Origin: Cololabis saira
Taxonomy: Eukaryota > Chordata > Actinopteri > Beloniformes > Belonidae
Reading direction: 5' to 3'
DNA: 64,000 nucleotides
Assembly (NCBI RefSeq): GCF_033807715.1
Contig: NC_084607.1
Span: 12,812,941 to 12,876,940 of the forward strand
The position numbers and the translations under genes were made by a program. This document shows positions 12,904 to 26,800 of the stretch, one piece after another (position 1 is the first letter of the stretch; the number at the start of each line of letters is the position of its first letter). The notes beneath the pieces were generated by a model, which was given only the letters and a program-made list of their open reading frames with translations, made no database searches and was not told the origin of the DNA.

Positions 12904-14134
12904 CAGTGGCGTCAATTCAGTCGAAGCTAAGGTATGGCAAGGTTACGAGTCACAGAACTTAACTGGAGTATCAATCAACACGTCCAGCAAATACTCATCA
13001 CAGAAGTCTGCTATGTACAGTAGTTTATCTGTGTGGTCAAGAAAATTGGAACTTTTTCAAATGCAGTCTCGCTCACTGCAAAAACTCAAAATCTTACCAG
13101 GAATATTTGTCTTATTTCTAGTTAAAATGTCTCATTTTTAGTCAAAAAATCTCATTACACTTAAAACAAGAGTCATTACCAGAAAAATAACTTGTTATTT
13201 GACCATTTTCATCGGTTTCAAGTAAATTTTCACTTGAAATAAGTAGAAAAATCTGCCAGTGGAACAAGATTTATCTTCTCATTACAAGCAAAACAATCTT
13301 GTTCCACTGGCAGATTTTTCTACTTATTTTAATTGAAAATCTACTTGAAACAGGTGAAAATGGTTGTTTTTGAGTCTTGTCTTAAATGTAATGAGATTTT
13401 TTTTGACTAAAAATTTGACATTTTAACTAGAAATAAGACAAATATTCTTGTTAAGATTTTGAGTTTTTGCAGTGTATAATACAATACAAAGAGACACAGA
13501 GTAATTCCATAAATGTATTAAAAAGAACAAACATTTACATTTTCCCTTGAAGCCAACGTGTGGTGACTGCCATTTATTTATTTATTTTTATTTTTGGCGA
13601 GTGATAATACAATAATTTTTTTTATCATATAAAGACAAATAATTTGTGCAGGAGAGGAAAATAAGCCCGAAGGGCTTATAAGAAATCCTCCCCTCAATAC
13701 AAAATCACCAAAAACAAATCAGTCAATAGCAAAAGAATAGAAAGGAAAAAAGAAAAGGTAAAATAAACAAAGAAAAATACAATAAGTACACAAACAAAAA
13801 TATCCATGAAATGGCAATTTCATTTCCGTAAGAATAGCCTGTTAATTTTGTCTAGATAAAAGATACCCCACCAAGCTGGTCCTAAACGTTTTTAAGGATG
13901 AGGCTAATTTAAGAGATCTATCTAAACAGTTCCAGAGTTGAGGGCCATGGAATTTGATAAAGAATTGGTGACTGCAGGTACGACAAAGAGGTAAATGAAA
14001 GTTCTCCATATCCTCTAACTGAATGAGAATGAATATCTGATGATAACAGAAAAAAAATATGAAAAGTGCCTGGAATGTCTTGTTTGCAATAAATTAACTT
14101 AAACATACCTTGCCATACCCAATTGACGCCCCTG
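12904..14134. mobile_element. Non-autonomous hAT element, 1231 bp, with 8-bp target duplication
   Basis: The ends are CAGTGGCGTCAATT at 12904 and AATTGACGCCCCTG ending at 14134. They are flanked by the identical octamer CCCTCAGG at 12896-12903 and 14135-14142. Inverted ends beginning CAG plus an 8-bp duplication are the hallmark of the hAT superfamily. No transposase reading frame is present. The palindromic element at 13074-13474 is nested inside. The right part (13560-14090, containing AAGCCCGAAGGGCTTATAAG) looks like further repeat DNA. Confidence 0.85.
13074..13474. mobile_element. Palindromic MITE (CACTGCAAAAACTCAAAATC ends)
   Basis: The sequence starts CACTGCAAAAACTCAAAATC and ends with the reverse complement of that end, GATTTTGAGTTTTTGCAGTG. 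Its two halves are inverted copies: TCTTATTTCTAGTTAAAATG pairs with CATTTTAACTAGAAATAAGA, and the AAATCTGCCAGTGGAACAAG segment recurs inverted. Transcribed, it would form a hairpin of roughly 400 nt. A left-truncated second copy sits in an nr5a5 intron at 38945-39271. Confidence 0.8.
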
Positions 14135-14183
14135 CCCTCAGGTGCTCACCTGTAATACCAGATGCACCTGTAGCAGAAGTCAA

Positions 14184-14313
14184 GCCTGAATTATGGTTCT
14201 GCGTTAAATCGAACGCCGTAGCCCACGGCGTAGGTTACGCGGAGACGTGCAAGGCACGCGTAGCTTACGCCGTAGGCTCTGCGTTGGTGTAACGCTGAAC
14301 CATAAATCAGCCT
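14184..14313. mobile_element. GGCGTAGG miniature element upstream of camsap3
   Basis: The left end GCCTGAATTATGGTTCTGCG and right end GAACCATAAATCAGCC are inverted, with CCCACGGCGTAGGTTACGCG and a CTTACGCCGTAGGCTCTGCG segment inside. It is the third copy of the family seen at 285-380 and 1210-1383. It lies immediately before the GC-rich stretch that is probably the camsap3 promoter. Confidence 0.7.
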
Positions 14314-14329
14314 TCACACGCCACACCTC

Positions 14330-14826
14330 TACCTGCTGTCTGCGCTCAGAGACAGGTCCCGCCCCCCGGCTCTCAGACTCTATTCCTATTGGACGCCGCC
14401 GGGAGCGAGCGCGCTGTCCGTGTGGATCACCTGGCCGTCAGTCAATGCGGGACTAAAGCGGAGCTGCGGACGGTGGACCGACAACACGGCAATGCGGGCC
14501 AAGAAGGGCAAAAACAAGGGGAACCGCTTCGGTTTTGTCTAAAACCCCAGTGGGTCGGGGGTTCATTTATTTGTGAGATATAATTAAGCGGATATTTTGT
14601 CTCTAAAAAAATCCACTCCAAAGAAGACAATTGCTGGCTGGAAAAGCAAGGACCGGGGCGGATATTTCCCTAGGAAAACCCGACACCACATCCGTATTCC
14701 CAGCCCGCGGCAGTCGTGTGGAATAGTCTACAAAAATAATGGTTGCTTGAACATTTTTTTCTTTTTTTACATATATATATATATTTTCGTGTCTTTTTCC
14801 CTTCGACATATTTTTATAGACTCGCT
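14330..14826 (+). promoter_or_regulatory. Probable camsap3 promoter and 5' UTR with short upstream ORFs
   Basis: The stretch 14350-14530 is the most GC-rich part of the neighbourhood and contains an inverted CCAAT box (CTATTGGACG near 14385) and GCGAGCGCGC. The downstream part, about 14540-14826, is AT-rich leader. Upstream AUGs are visible: ATG-CGG-GAC-TAA at 14447-14458 and a 16-codon frame at 14492-14542 (MRAKKGKNKGNRFGFV). The transcription start is not identifiable by eye. Confidence 0.45.
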
Positions 14827-17800
14827 ATGGTGGACTCCCCTACTATGAGGAAGACTTTTGTGGTTCCAGACATAAAGCCATTGGATTTGTATGACTGCAC
14901 TAAATCAAAAATATGCGCAAGTGTCGGATGGCTGTTGGCGAAATCCTACGGCAGTGCAGGTAGGTTTTTAGATGAGGCCTGGTTTGAGTTGTCATCGAAA
15001 AGAGTGCGCAATGTGTTTGTGTTTATGTTGGCGAAAACCACATGCTTGTAGGAAAATGCAGCATTTGTATGGTTCAGCGATTTTTGAGCACAAAGAGGCT
15101 GCATGTGAAAAGAGGACGCCTGCATTGTACGCTGTTTTGTGACTGTGACACATGTCATTTGTTCTCACTGTAGGGGTATGTTTGTTAGTGAAATGGGCCT
15201 CCTCTTGTAGGCCTCTCTTATCATGCTAACCCATTTCTTTTTTTCTTCTTTGGTCCTACCAGCCCAGAGGACTAAAATGACAGATTTACAGTCACTGGGT
15301 AAACTCCACAGACATATGGGACATTCATGTCTTTAGGGATGCTTCCTCTTCTGTGATGATAACATCCTCCTAATTGACAAAATTGAATACCGGTTTTCCA
15401 TTCATATAGTCCCATTACATACAATTTTGATTAAAAAAAACAAACTTTGCAGGCACATAAGCGTTTGTTGTTTTGTTTTTTCCTCTCCAATATCCTTAGT
15501 CAGCAAAATTCAACAGTGCCAAATCACCCATCCTCTGTGATGGAAATCACACTCAAGAAAATGAAATAATTTTATGAGCATATATCATAAGACTCAATTT
15601 TAATTTGGGTTTATTTCAAAGCTTCAAATGGTAACTGGGAAAGATCTTGCACAGCAGACATTACAACAGTTTTGTGTGAGAAATGCATCATACTGTATGT
15701 CCTTTATTTCTGTCCATTTAAGCTCATATCTCTTTTTGACCAGATTTCACTCATTAGTCTACAGTGATAGGCCTTTGTTTTAATGGTTACATTTAATAGA
15801 ACTAATGGATTTACTTTATTGATCCAAAGCAAGATTAAAGCACAGTATGCGACTTCAAAAACGCAAACTCAGTGTGGCCTGTTAAGGCTGAGAGATCAAC
15901 TCTGTTTCACTTTACAACATGACTTGCACAATACCATCCCAGCCAGCCCCTCGATTTAAGACTCCATGCTGCCCCAACCTGTGTTTGCTGGGTGTAACAC
16001 CTCAGCCACGCCCTATGATCAAAATTGCTCAGTGCCAAGTCACGAGACTGTGACACGACTGCTGTGCTCAGTTTTTGTTTTAATCAACTCAATGGCCTTG
16101 CTGATAGTTTCATGCAAATACAAGACGACATCATCGGGTCCCCTCCCAGAAACTCACCAGGACAAAAGATAGCCCAGCAGGAACCAGACTGGGTCTTCTA
16201 GTCCTCAGCTTTTAAAGATCAGTCTGCTTAATGAGGACTATACGTGATTATTTTTTTCTTTTTATGATAAAAACAAAAACAAATAAATTCTTGGCAGACC
16301 ATAGTCTTGGAAGTCTTTGTAATAAAACTGGTACAGTCTTGCTGACATAGAAAAAGCTCTAAAGTCTAATATGGGCTAGCCTAAAATGAATACATGTCTA
16401 GTCTCTATAATCTTCTTATAGGCTTGTATTGAATTATCTATGATGGCATGAAATAATGTTACAAGGCAAGGAGAGCAATTACCCAAAATGTAGACCCCCT
16501 CCATAAGACGGTTATTCTCTTCTTTACCACAACCAGCAACAATAATTATTTATCCCCATGTCTAACAAAAGCAGCTTGGAATGTAATACTTGAACCTTGT
16601 AATATTCTCCAAAGTCTAAAGAAATGAGCTCCAGCCATCATTTTCCTGTCTCCTGTAGGCAAAGAAAACAAAACAAAAAAAGCCCTTTTTAAATAGAAGA
16701 TAATTGTGTCCTGAGTTATAATCTTTTAATTGCCCCGTGCTCGTCTTTGAAATATATGAACACGAAGGCTAACGAAAAGTGGTTAAGCTAGGATTTATAT
16801 TATGATCTGCCTTTTGAAGTTCCTGTGACAGATGATCTGAAAGTGTTTCAAGATAGTGTGTGACATTAGTTAGGAATGAAACTCAGGATATACCTGTTTA
16901 GGCTGGGGAGAGGCTTGATATTGTAAACTGTCTAGCCCTGGGTGTAAAATATTTTGATCTTCCAGCTTTCCTTCTGACTTCACACTTTGATATCTAATTT
17001 GTTAATGTTATCCATACACTGATACACAGTGGCAGAAGTTTAACGTCCGTTTAAACCAAACCACATTGTACCTGTACTGCACGGCACTTTTGCCTTCATA
17101 CTTGAACAAGAGTCGCTGTGAGATCACACTGAAATCCTGTTGGTACAATCACTCGGCCTTTTCCAGCCATTTGTAACTATCAAGTGTCAACAAGAGACAA
17201 GGAACCGAGGAGGAAGTTGGCTTGCTGTTGGTGTTTACTCAGAAAGTTGGAATTCCTATTCCTATACTAGATAAAATCCACCAAGACAAGTCTGCTGAAA
17301 CAGTTGCAGAGTGTGTTCCAGTTTAATTTGACGCTTTACTGAAAGAAACATCAGTTCCCAAACCAAACTACACATCAAAGCACTGAGGGACAGTATGAAA
17401 ATATCTAATATAGAGGTTGTTTCTAGCTTGTGGACACTTTTGTCAAATTGATAATCATCCTACTCTCCAGTTTGTCCCATGCACAATTATGGGTGCATCA
17501 GCTCCTATAATGTAATCACAGTCGGTCTATGCAATGTTGTTCTTTGTACTGGTCCATTTTAATGCAATTTAAGGTTGCTATGATACAGCACAGCGGTGCT
17601 TGTTTTATAAATGTTACAGATGCATAGAGCTGTCAGGCCTGGCATGTTTATAGTAATTTAACTAGTTATTACTTTTGAAGTGTTTACAATTAGCTTTTTC
17701 TTTCCGAACACATAATTTCAGATTTGTTAATATCATCAGTGTAGAGCACTATGCCCACTGTCTCCGCATCAGTAACTGACCACAGGAAGTTTTTTTTTGT

Positions 17801-20800
17801 TTTATTATGTATTTATTTATTTATGTTAAATTGAGCATTCAAAATGCAACAAATAATTTGTCTTCCTCAATCTACTAAATCCTGAATTTAGGGGGAAACA
17901 CTATGGTATAAATTTGTAGCTTTGCAAATGAAATCATGTGCATCAGCTAATAAAAAATTAGCAGTCAGATCCAACATGGACATCATCATGGACATCATGT
18001 CTGTTGTAAAGTTGATTACTGCATTAGGACTGCCTTTTCCCAGAGTATTTATATGGCATTAAATACATATGACATTTTAAATAATGGATTAAATAAGGGG
18101 AATCCTGTGATGGCACGGAAAAACTTCCACATTAGTGAGATTCCTGGTGAGTGTGTGGTACTGCTTGGTTGCTGGGCCATGATGCATTTAGTAACTGCAG
18201 GGGGGGAGGGGGGTCTGATCTAAATGGTCACCAGTCCAAACTGGTCAAGCTGAAAATCAGCTGATTCTGATCATCAGCCAAGCAATCAATTCCTAATTTA
18301 CAGTGAAGTTTATTAATGTTCGCTGTATTCAGGATTATATTCGGAGAAAAAAAAAAAAGCTAAAAGGGGAAATTAATACAAATTGACAAAGACAGTCCAG
18401 TTGGTTTATTATCTGAGACCATTGTTAGGGCTTTTAGCAGTCGGTTCTATTAGTCACGTGGAGAAGGGGGCGTTCACAGTGCACCTCTCACCACAGCTAG
18501 GTTTGGGGGCAACGAAACACTACCTGCTTTGTTCTCCATACAAGAGAGGATGATCACATGTGTTTGATCCTTTCAGCCACATATGGGTTTTTTCATCTCT
18601 ATTTTCCAATATCTACTGATCCTTGAACATGGCACATGGGAGGGAATCATGCCAACCGAGCTTCCTGTTTGGATGCTTATCTTCTTAATTCTGCATATCT
18701 AGTCTCTTGTAAAATTAATATATTCAAGAGTTCCTGAAAATGTTCTGTAGGGGGAGCTAATAATTGTACGTTGTTTCTCACGCAACCGTCTTGCAACCGG
18801 ATGCTGATTGTTTCATCTACATGAATAGTAAGAAGGGATGGGTGGTAGGGTTTTCTCAAACCAAGCATGGTCGTTTGGTAGAGAAGGTTTTAAGAGCTGT
18901 CTGATTTCTGCTAAACTTTCCTTGTTAAAACTTGCGTATCTCTGTGTGATAATTACTGTGAGACGTGTACTAATGTCTGTGACGTGACCAGCACGACAGT
19001 TCAATCAGTCGATGAAGTGGAACACGTGGCTCCTGTTATCAAACAGTGCACTTCAGTATAAATAGCAACTAACACAGCTGAGCTTACTGAATGCAAGAGA
19101 CGGTACGCTTTATCAGCTACACTAAACTTTTAAACGCAGGGATAATTGTAAATTTATAGGTACTTTGCCAATCGACTCTGCAAATTTTCCACCAATTTTT
19201 TTTATTTTTTTGGCTGAATAGTCAGAGAATGTTATAGTGAGGACTGTGATGAAGGTTTAGGGATTAAAAATGTCATATTTTAATCTGTAGAGAGCAAATT
19301 GCTGGCTCCCTGCCTCAACGGCAATCTCCTAGCTCAACCACCATGATAATACTGAGTCCATAAACTTGCACGCATTTGACTTTTGCCTGCTTACTCAAAC
19401 CAGTAGATAAGCTCTGACTCCATGAACTGTGAAAGTGACGGGGAGGTGGTTGCTCCAGTTCCTGCAAACGCGTGTTTTTAATTTAAATAGCTTCTGAAGG
19501 TGTGTTGATGCCAACATAATTATGATGGCACCACAGTTATTTCTGCTTGAATTTCAAAACAGGCTCAGTCATTCTTGCATTGTATTCCTATTCTTATTAT
19601 TAATAATGGCTGTGCACGTCATATTGGTAAATCGCTATATTTGTACACTTAAAAAAAAAAAAGGATTATTTCTACATTAGATTTGTACATAGTTTATTTC
19701 TAATATGCAACACACAGTCATCATTCATAGCAAGACTGTTTCATAGGGAAATCATGCTCATATCTCTTTGACTCATCTCACTCAGTTGTGACATTTGCAT
19801 CCTGCTTTGCCTTATGTTGGAGTTTTTTTTAAATACTTTCTCCCTCTTTTCTACATATACAATAGATAGATGAGCGTCTATAAGTATTTTGTACCCAACT
19901 GTGAGATTTTTTGTTTTTTTTCTGTTGGAGCAAAAATACAGCAAAAGGAGCCACTGAGAATATTGTGAGACAAGTGTAGCTATAATTGAGTGAGAAGCAG
20001 AGAACGAAGCATGAATCCAACACAGGCTGTTTGTTTTGGTGGCTGATATCAGAGGATCCATGACGCGACTGCAAAATTATACTGCAGTGTAGGGACACCT
20101 CTCTTGTACCTTTTGTTTTTCTCTAAAAGGCTGTCTTGGCCTGTAGTTAACAAACTTTATTCTAAAGTGAATGTCTTTTTCTACTTGTCTTTTAGTAATT
20201 ATTTACCTTAAGAGGAAAAATGGCCATTCCAAGTAACTAAATTTAAGTAGGATTGCAACCAGAGATCCAGATGGTGTTTTGTGTTGTCGAAAAACCAGTT
20301 TCAATGTGGGTGTTGTCAAGTTTGCTTTTGTAGGATAATGTTTGCAGTGTGTTGAACTTATTTACAGAGATCAGTCTGTGGTGGGTATTATTTTAAAGTT
20401 GCATTCAATTCATATTGCTGCGTTCCAGTACAAAGATTTACCTCAGCGGCCTGATCAAGTTTGAAAAAAGGCTAATACTCAAGTTGCAGAGCATCTTGGA
20501 ATCTGCAGCCGAAAACCTCCGGGATGTGCCTTGCTCCAGTGACCTTGATGGCCATGCTCCACGCGTGAATGATTATAACTGCACGTGTCATAGTCTGGGC
20601 TTCAACTGGCAGAAGGCAGGTTTCCATGCTAACTACTGTAGAATATGTTTGTTAATATCTGGCTGAATAATGAGGCAAATGGTCATGATACACGTTTCTT
20701 GTAACACACTGGACAAAATGTGTTATGTAGTAGTTTGACCTAAAATTAATATATTACAGTAAGATCCACCGTGACTGTATAGTAGCAGTAAAAACAACAA

Positions 20801-23800
20801 GAGTTTTGAAAGCCACATATACTCTAGAGCAGGGCTGGGGAACCCTGGCCCTCGAAGGCTGCAGTCCTGCATGTTTTAGATGTCTCCTTCGTCATCATCA
20901 GCTTTACACCAAGGACTGTACAAACCTGTTAATGGCAGGCATTTGTTTCAGGGTGTGTTGAAGCAGGGGGACATCTAAAACATGCAGGACAGTGGCACTC
21001 TAGGACCGGGGTTGCCTGCCCCAGTTCTACTTTTCAGTACAGTGGCATGCAAAAGTTTAGATACGACTGGTCATGGATGGTTAACAGCCAATGATTTACT
21101 CGGTTAAATTAAAAATCTAAAGTGATGCATTTCTTTAGTGTTTTCTGCAAGTTTGCTTTTTCCTAATAGTTTCCAAATAACAACATGGACAAAAAGATCA
21201 TGTGTACAAGTTTTGACATAATGCATGTGCTTCTCGTTGACAGCTAACACTTTAACTCTTTAAAAAAAAAAAGAAAGATGTTTCACTTGTGTTTTTAAGT
21301 CAGTATTGTGGTAGTTTGCATTTGCATGTCCTGAGATACTCTTGAGAAAAGGTTCCTTTCAGAAGTTATCCTCCGTTCAACCTGAGTTTTTTTTCAGATG
21401 CTACTGTATGTTGGTTTATTTACATGTTGTTTTAGGGGAGTATTTTATTTGATCCTTTCCTGCAGCTGTTCATGAAAATTCCCAGTGCTACTTGCTGAGT
21501 CACAAACTAAAAGTATGGTTGCACAGGACCATGCAGGAGGTGTTTGAGATGTGTATATACATGTATTTTGTACAAACTTATCTTTGCTCAATGTGTGAAT
21601 TTTACTTTTAACTATATTAATCCACAGAACATGTTCCAAAAATCTTTTAATTCTTGTGGAGAAGAATTTTAGCAGTGGACAAAGGATTTTCCTAATTTCT
21701 CCTTTCTTATTTTACATATGTATATCTATATTTTTTTTAGAAAAAAAAATGTCTGTGTGTGTGTGTGGGGGGTCACTGCTTTAAAAGTTAACAAGACACT
21801 AACCATATATGCATTTTGCCTCTCCCTGCAGAAAATGTCCCTGCAGAGCTGCGTGACCCCTTCTACTGTGACCAATATGAACAGGAACATCTCAAACCTC
21901 CAGTCACACGTCTCCTCCAGTCCTCGGAGCTCTACTGTCGCACCTACAGCCTTTTACTGGGGGGCACTGAAGCTGAGCCGCAGCCCAAAGACAATGTTAC
22001 TCTGTTGCAACTCCTCATTCAGAGAGGCGTAGTGGCCAGAGACCAGGAAGCAGCAGTGACTGATGCAGACCTCCAACATAAACCCATCAAAATGGTAATG
22101 TGTGATGCTTGTGTGGCGACCAACTGATTTTTAGTAATTCTGAGTGGAGTAAACGCATAAGTCTGCTTTTCAAAAGTAGGCAATTTCATGCGCAGTAACC
22201 ACTTCAAGCAACTGTATTTATACGTTTTTGCATCATTCAAAGGAGTGAATGTCTTCTTTTTGGAAACAAATTATCTGCCATTTAGAAATTTGTAGAGAAG
22301 CAGAGTTCCCTTGGTTGCTAATATAAGGGTGTGTTTATGCTTTGATTTAAAGGATTAAAAAATCATCAAAAGACCCCTACTCATTCAGTCCTCCCCCATC
22401 CTCTAACGCTTTCCCAACTGATCTCAAAGGATGAGTGGTTCCAGCTGCGAGGACAAGAGCATGACTACTTTAGTTTCAGTGTGTGTGTGTGAGAGAGTCC
22501 ATATTCAATAGATGGTTCCAGATCACAACAATAACTAAACAGTTCCGGTGAAACTGTAGATGCTGTGTTGAGTGAATTCAATGAGGTGGCTGAGTGAGTT
22601 AATTCAGGAGAAACAGGTTTTCCCCCTTAAGCTTTGTTAGAAGATCTTCATAAATCTCTTTTCTTTATATAATTTATATATAATCCCAAGATCTTCAGTC
22701 TGATAATATATTGATTACCAATTTAGTTTTCAATTCTTTAAATATTATATTCCAAAAAAGGGAGATGCCTTTTATGTCAGATAATATATTCTTACACAGA
22801 TCACTATGCTTTTAAACAAGGTGCCATGTAACTCCATATTCCAAGCTATTTTGATTTGTGCACAGTGTTTTTGAAAGCTGAGGAGGACTTCCTCAGGGAT
22901 TCATTGGGAACAGTGTTGTTAGGTGAACGCTGCCTCTGTTGACAACATGCTTGTGAAGATGAGAGTAATTGTTTCCAGGAAAACAAATCTGCCATTTGTT
23001 GGACTGAAACATCCAGTTCAGATATAAAGCTGGTTAGTATCCAGTCTGTTTCTTATTCAATTCAGGTCAATTGGATAGAAATAGTTCATGAAAGAGTCTG
23101 CCAGGGTACTTTATGCAGAAAACAAACAAAGTTAACAAATTTTAAGTACATTCCAATACATACAATCCATTGCTTAATGCATGTCACATGCAGCTTCTCC
23201 CTGAACTAATTGTAGGCTAATATAGTCCATCAACCGGTCAATTTTCTATGCTTCTGAAGTGCCTTTTTATCCTTAACTATTATCTGCAAAGTGTTGTTTT
23301 TACATTTTTCTTTTGTTCACATATGGACATGCAGTGCTGCTTCTTACTAACATTCAAGAATTTGACCTGTAAAACTTGAAATGAATGACATATATATTTG
23401 TAGAATTTGGATGAGGCTAAAATTTGTCGAATTAGTATGAAATTACCTAAGATATGACGTAAGATTTATCCAATTATCGACCTGATCAGTAATTGCTTTT
23501 CTTAAATCCCCATATGAGCTTTTTGAAAATTAGTATCTTATCCATGTACTGTTTCACATAAAGGCTGCAAAAAACATGAAATGGTAAAGAGTTCAATTAA
23601 AAGCCATCACGATGAACAATTCCAGGGTTAGTAATATCTGTAGCGTCATCATAACTGCTTATGCATCAGTAATAATAATACAGTCATGCACAGTTTATGT
23701 ATAATCCCTTATTGCACTAATTTATCTGCTTCTATGCTGTGTGTCCCAGCTCTGGATGATGATTCCAGGTCAGACCACAGTGCATCCCAGCTTTAGATGT

Positions 23801-26800
23801 TAAACTCTGATTTGGCAGTTACTCCCATTTCTACACTGGCTGTTTTTTGGTTTATAAACCTTCCAGATGATTTTTGGCTGCTCTCGGGCCATGTATGCTA
23901 CTGAGTGGCACTGCAGTTAAAATGTGACAAGCAAAGAAAGTGGGTCATACTGCAGCATTACAAGGACTGAGCACCAATGTAGGTCTTGGCCGCTGAAATG
24001 GCTTCTGCGCAGTACCAGTACGATCAGACCCCAAAAAAACGCTGGTGCCGGCTCGGCTTCATGCATCACCATCAATGTTGGAGTATCTAATGTCATACCA
24101 AACTGTAAAACTGCAGTTTGTGCTGTGATCAAAGTAGGACAAGAGGAGTGGATCTGTAGCTCTCTTCCCCTCATGTTGGTCCTTGCTTTTACAAGTTCCT
24201 CATTTAACAGTTTTAAAGATATTAAGAAAAAAAAAATGAATGGTGTAAGATGACTGATGCTTTTCCCCTAATTTTTATTGAATTTTGAGTTGGTTCCTTT
24301 TATAGCACATACTTTGGAAAGATAAACTGTTTTTTTATATATTTAAAAAAATATTAATTCATTCATATTTGTATCTGTTTGCTCATTTGATGGTCACTTG
24401 TTTTATTCATACGGGTGTCTGAGTCCCACTGCTATCTGTCCTTGTGGTGCTGGCCCAGCCCCCATCACTCCTCAGACTGAGGATAAAGATCTTTGAAGAT
24501 TAGAGATAATCTGCCATACAGACTGAACTTCATCATCCACTATTAGTTGACATGCCAGAGATGACCAGTGAGGCACCATGCAGCCAACATGTCTCATGTG
24601 AGGGGCATGATTATACCACTATTAACTCAGATACTGCACTATTATGTAACAACAAAACCCCACAGCACTTCTTTTTTGTGCTTAAAGAGCTGATGTACTG
24701 CTACTCCAGTATGTGCTTTGAAATGGAACATGAACATTGTAAAATCGAAGGACTTGTTACTCAACATCGTTTGTGTCTATTCAGCTTGTCCCGCCATGCT
24801 TGAGCGGTGCAACTACCTCCTGGGTGGATGCAACAAAGGCACAACAATCCCACCTTGCACACATGGAGAGTGTTGTTGATCACACAAGAGATGGGTTTAA
24901 ACATCAATTCCAGCCATGATAGAGTAAATCTTTTGCCTGTAATGTAACCAGCCTTTGGTCATGGCCCCTTGTAGGTGTCTTAAATCATGTATCTATGTTG
25001 GCAGGTTTCTGGTCAAGTGAACATCAGTCAGGAGCTCAGCTGACAATGAAATTGACTCCACTTTTGTCAATGCTAAACATCATCTTACAAACATACACTT
25101 TGCTTGTTGGAAAATGAACAGTTTGTTATTCAACTCAGAAACTGTAAGTTTAATTTAAAAAAATAGTGTAAAGCTGTTCAACTTTGGTTTTATTTGCTTC
25201 AGAATACAGTACATGTGCAAATTGGTGTCCATATAACCTCCTTTTCAAAATCCCTTGCTGGGCCCCAGGCCTGCTTGATCCCCCGTTTGTCTCCCCATCA
25301 GCAGCCACCAGCCAGAGCATGGGGGGATGGGGTTAAGTCATATTTCAGACATAATCAGTTTTTTGTTTTTATGTTTTGTTTTTGTTCCCCCCTGCATCAT
25401 AATCTTGCTTAACGATCAACAGGATGCCTTTGCTTATTTTGTGTCATTAAGTTGTTGATGGAATTATGCAAGCAGCTTTGCTAAATAAGTCCTTTAAAAA
25501 AAAAAAATGTAATTATGAAAGAGATGAAGTATACTTTTTATTTATTTTATTTGTATTTTTTCCGCCCTCTCACTGTCACATCAGCTGAGAGGTGCTGGAT
25601 ATTTCCGGGCAGAACGCCGGGGCTAAGCCGGTAGCACAGATCAGTGCTGCTGTCAGGCTTGCACTGAGATGCATTGTGGGTCAGCTGGCTGGTTGTTATG
25701 GTGATCTGGCAGGCTCAGAGCTCTGTGTTCGAGTGGCTCCTCTCTCTACTCTCATTAGGGGGGCCTTGTGATTTAGCTTAGCGAGCTCTCTTGGGCCTAC
25801 AACGGGAAATTTAAAAGCAACTCCCTCTCTTTCTGTCCTATCCATTCTGCACTTTTTGCCTTGATTAACCCTTTGTGTATCTTCTATGAATAATCTATGT
25901 CCAAGATGACAACAGAGGAATGGCAGGACCTTTGTTAGGTCTGTCTTTGCTTTCCTGCGTCATCCTGTCAAATATGTTGCCTCTTTAAATCATGGTGTTA
26001 AAGAACCAGTACTGGATAAATCTTTGAAGAAAGGTGTTGAAATATTTCATATTCCCTGAAAATCAAGCCATGTCTCTTGGGCACGGAGGAGGCCAGACCA
26101 GCCACGGCCACATTACCAGCACTGAAAGGCTGCAACACATCTAGAGAGCTTGTCCCAACATTATCTGGCAGGCCTTTTGCTGGCTTTGCCCAGCCTGTTC
26201 GTCCCATCCCTGGGTCTGCCCCGGTCAGCACTTTACATCAGGGTTGAGTAGGCAGACATGCAAGCAGGGCGCACAGCACAGCTGGACTGACACAAGGCCC
26301 TGTATGGGGCTACATAACAGGTTGGAATAAGAATGTCTGGCTTTTATTTGTAGTTAAAGGGACCAGGCACCGATTAGGACGGATTAAGCTCAAATTTGTA
26401 TGCTGAGGTTGAATAAGTGGCCCCTTGGCAGGAATCTGTTGTTTGTGACCTGCCTTTCTTTTCTCTTGGTCAGACTGTAGTTTTTTCAAAAGGCAGGTGC
26501 TGCAGTTTGCCATTAAAGAGAAAAACAGGTCCCTCTACTGATCATTACTGGCAACTTGGCGATACAGACAAAGAAAGCAACGAAACAATCGCACATTAAA
26601 GCATGGGCTGAGGAAAATGAATCATTCACAGAATAATCTTACATTTTCAGATAAGAGTTTGATATTTCAAAAATTGCTTCTTTTTTTTAATACATAAACT
26701 ATTAAGGGGGTACTGTGACTCATTTTTAGCGCTAAAGAGGTTAGACGTGCACAACATTGTTGGTTGTAGCCTCATGGCACAAACGTAGGACTTCTTATAA

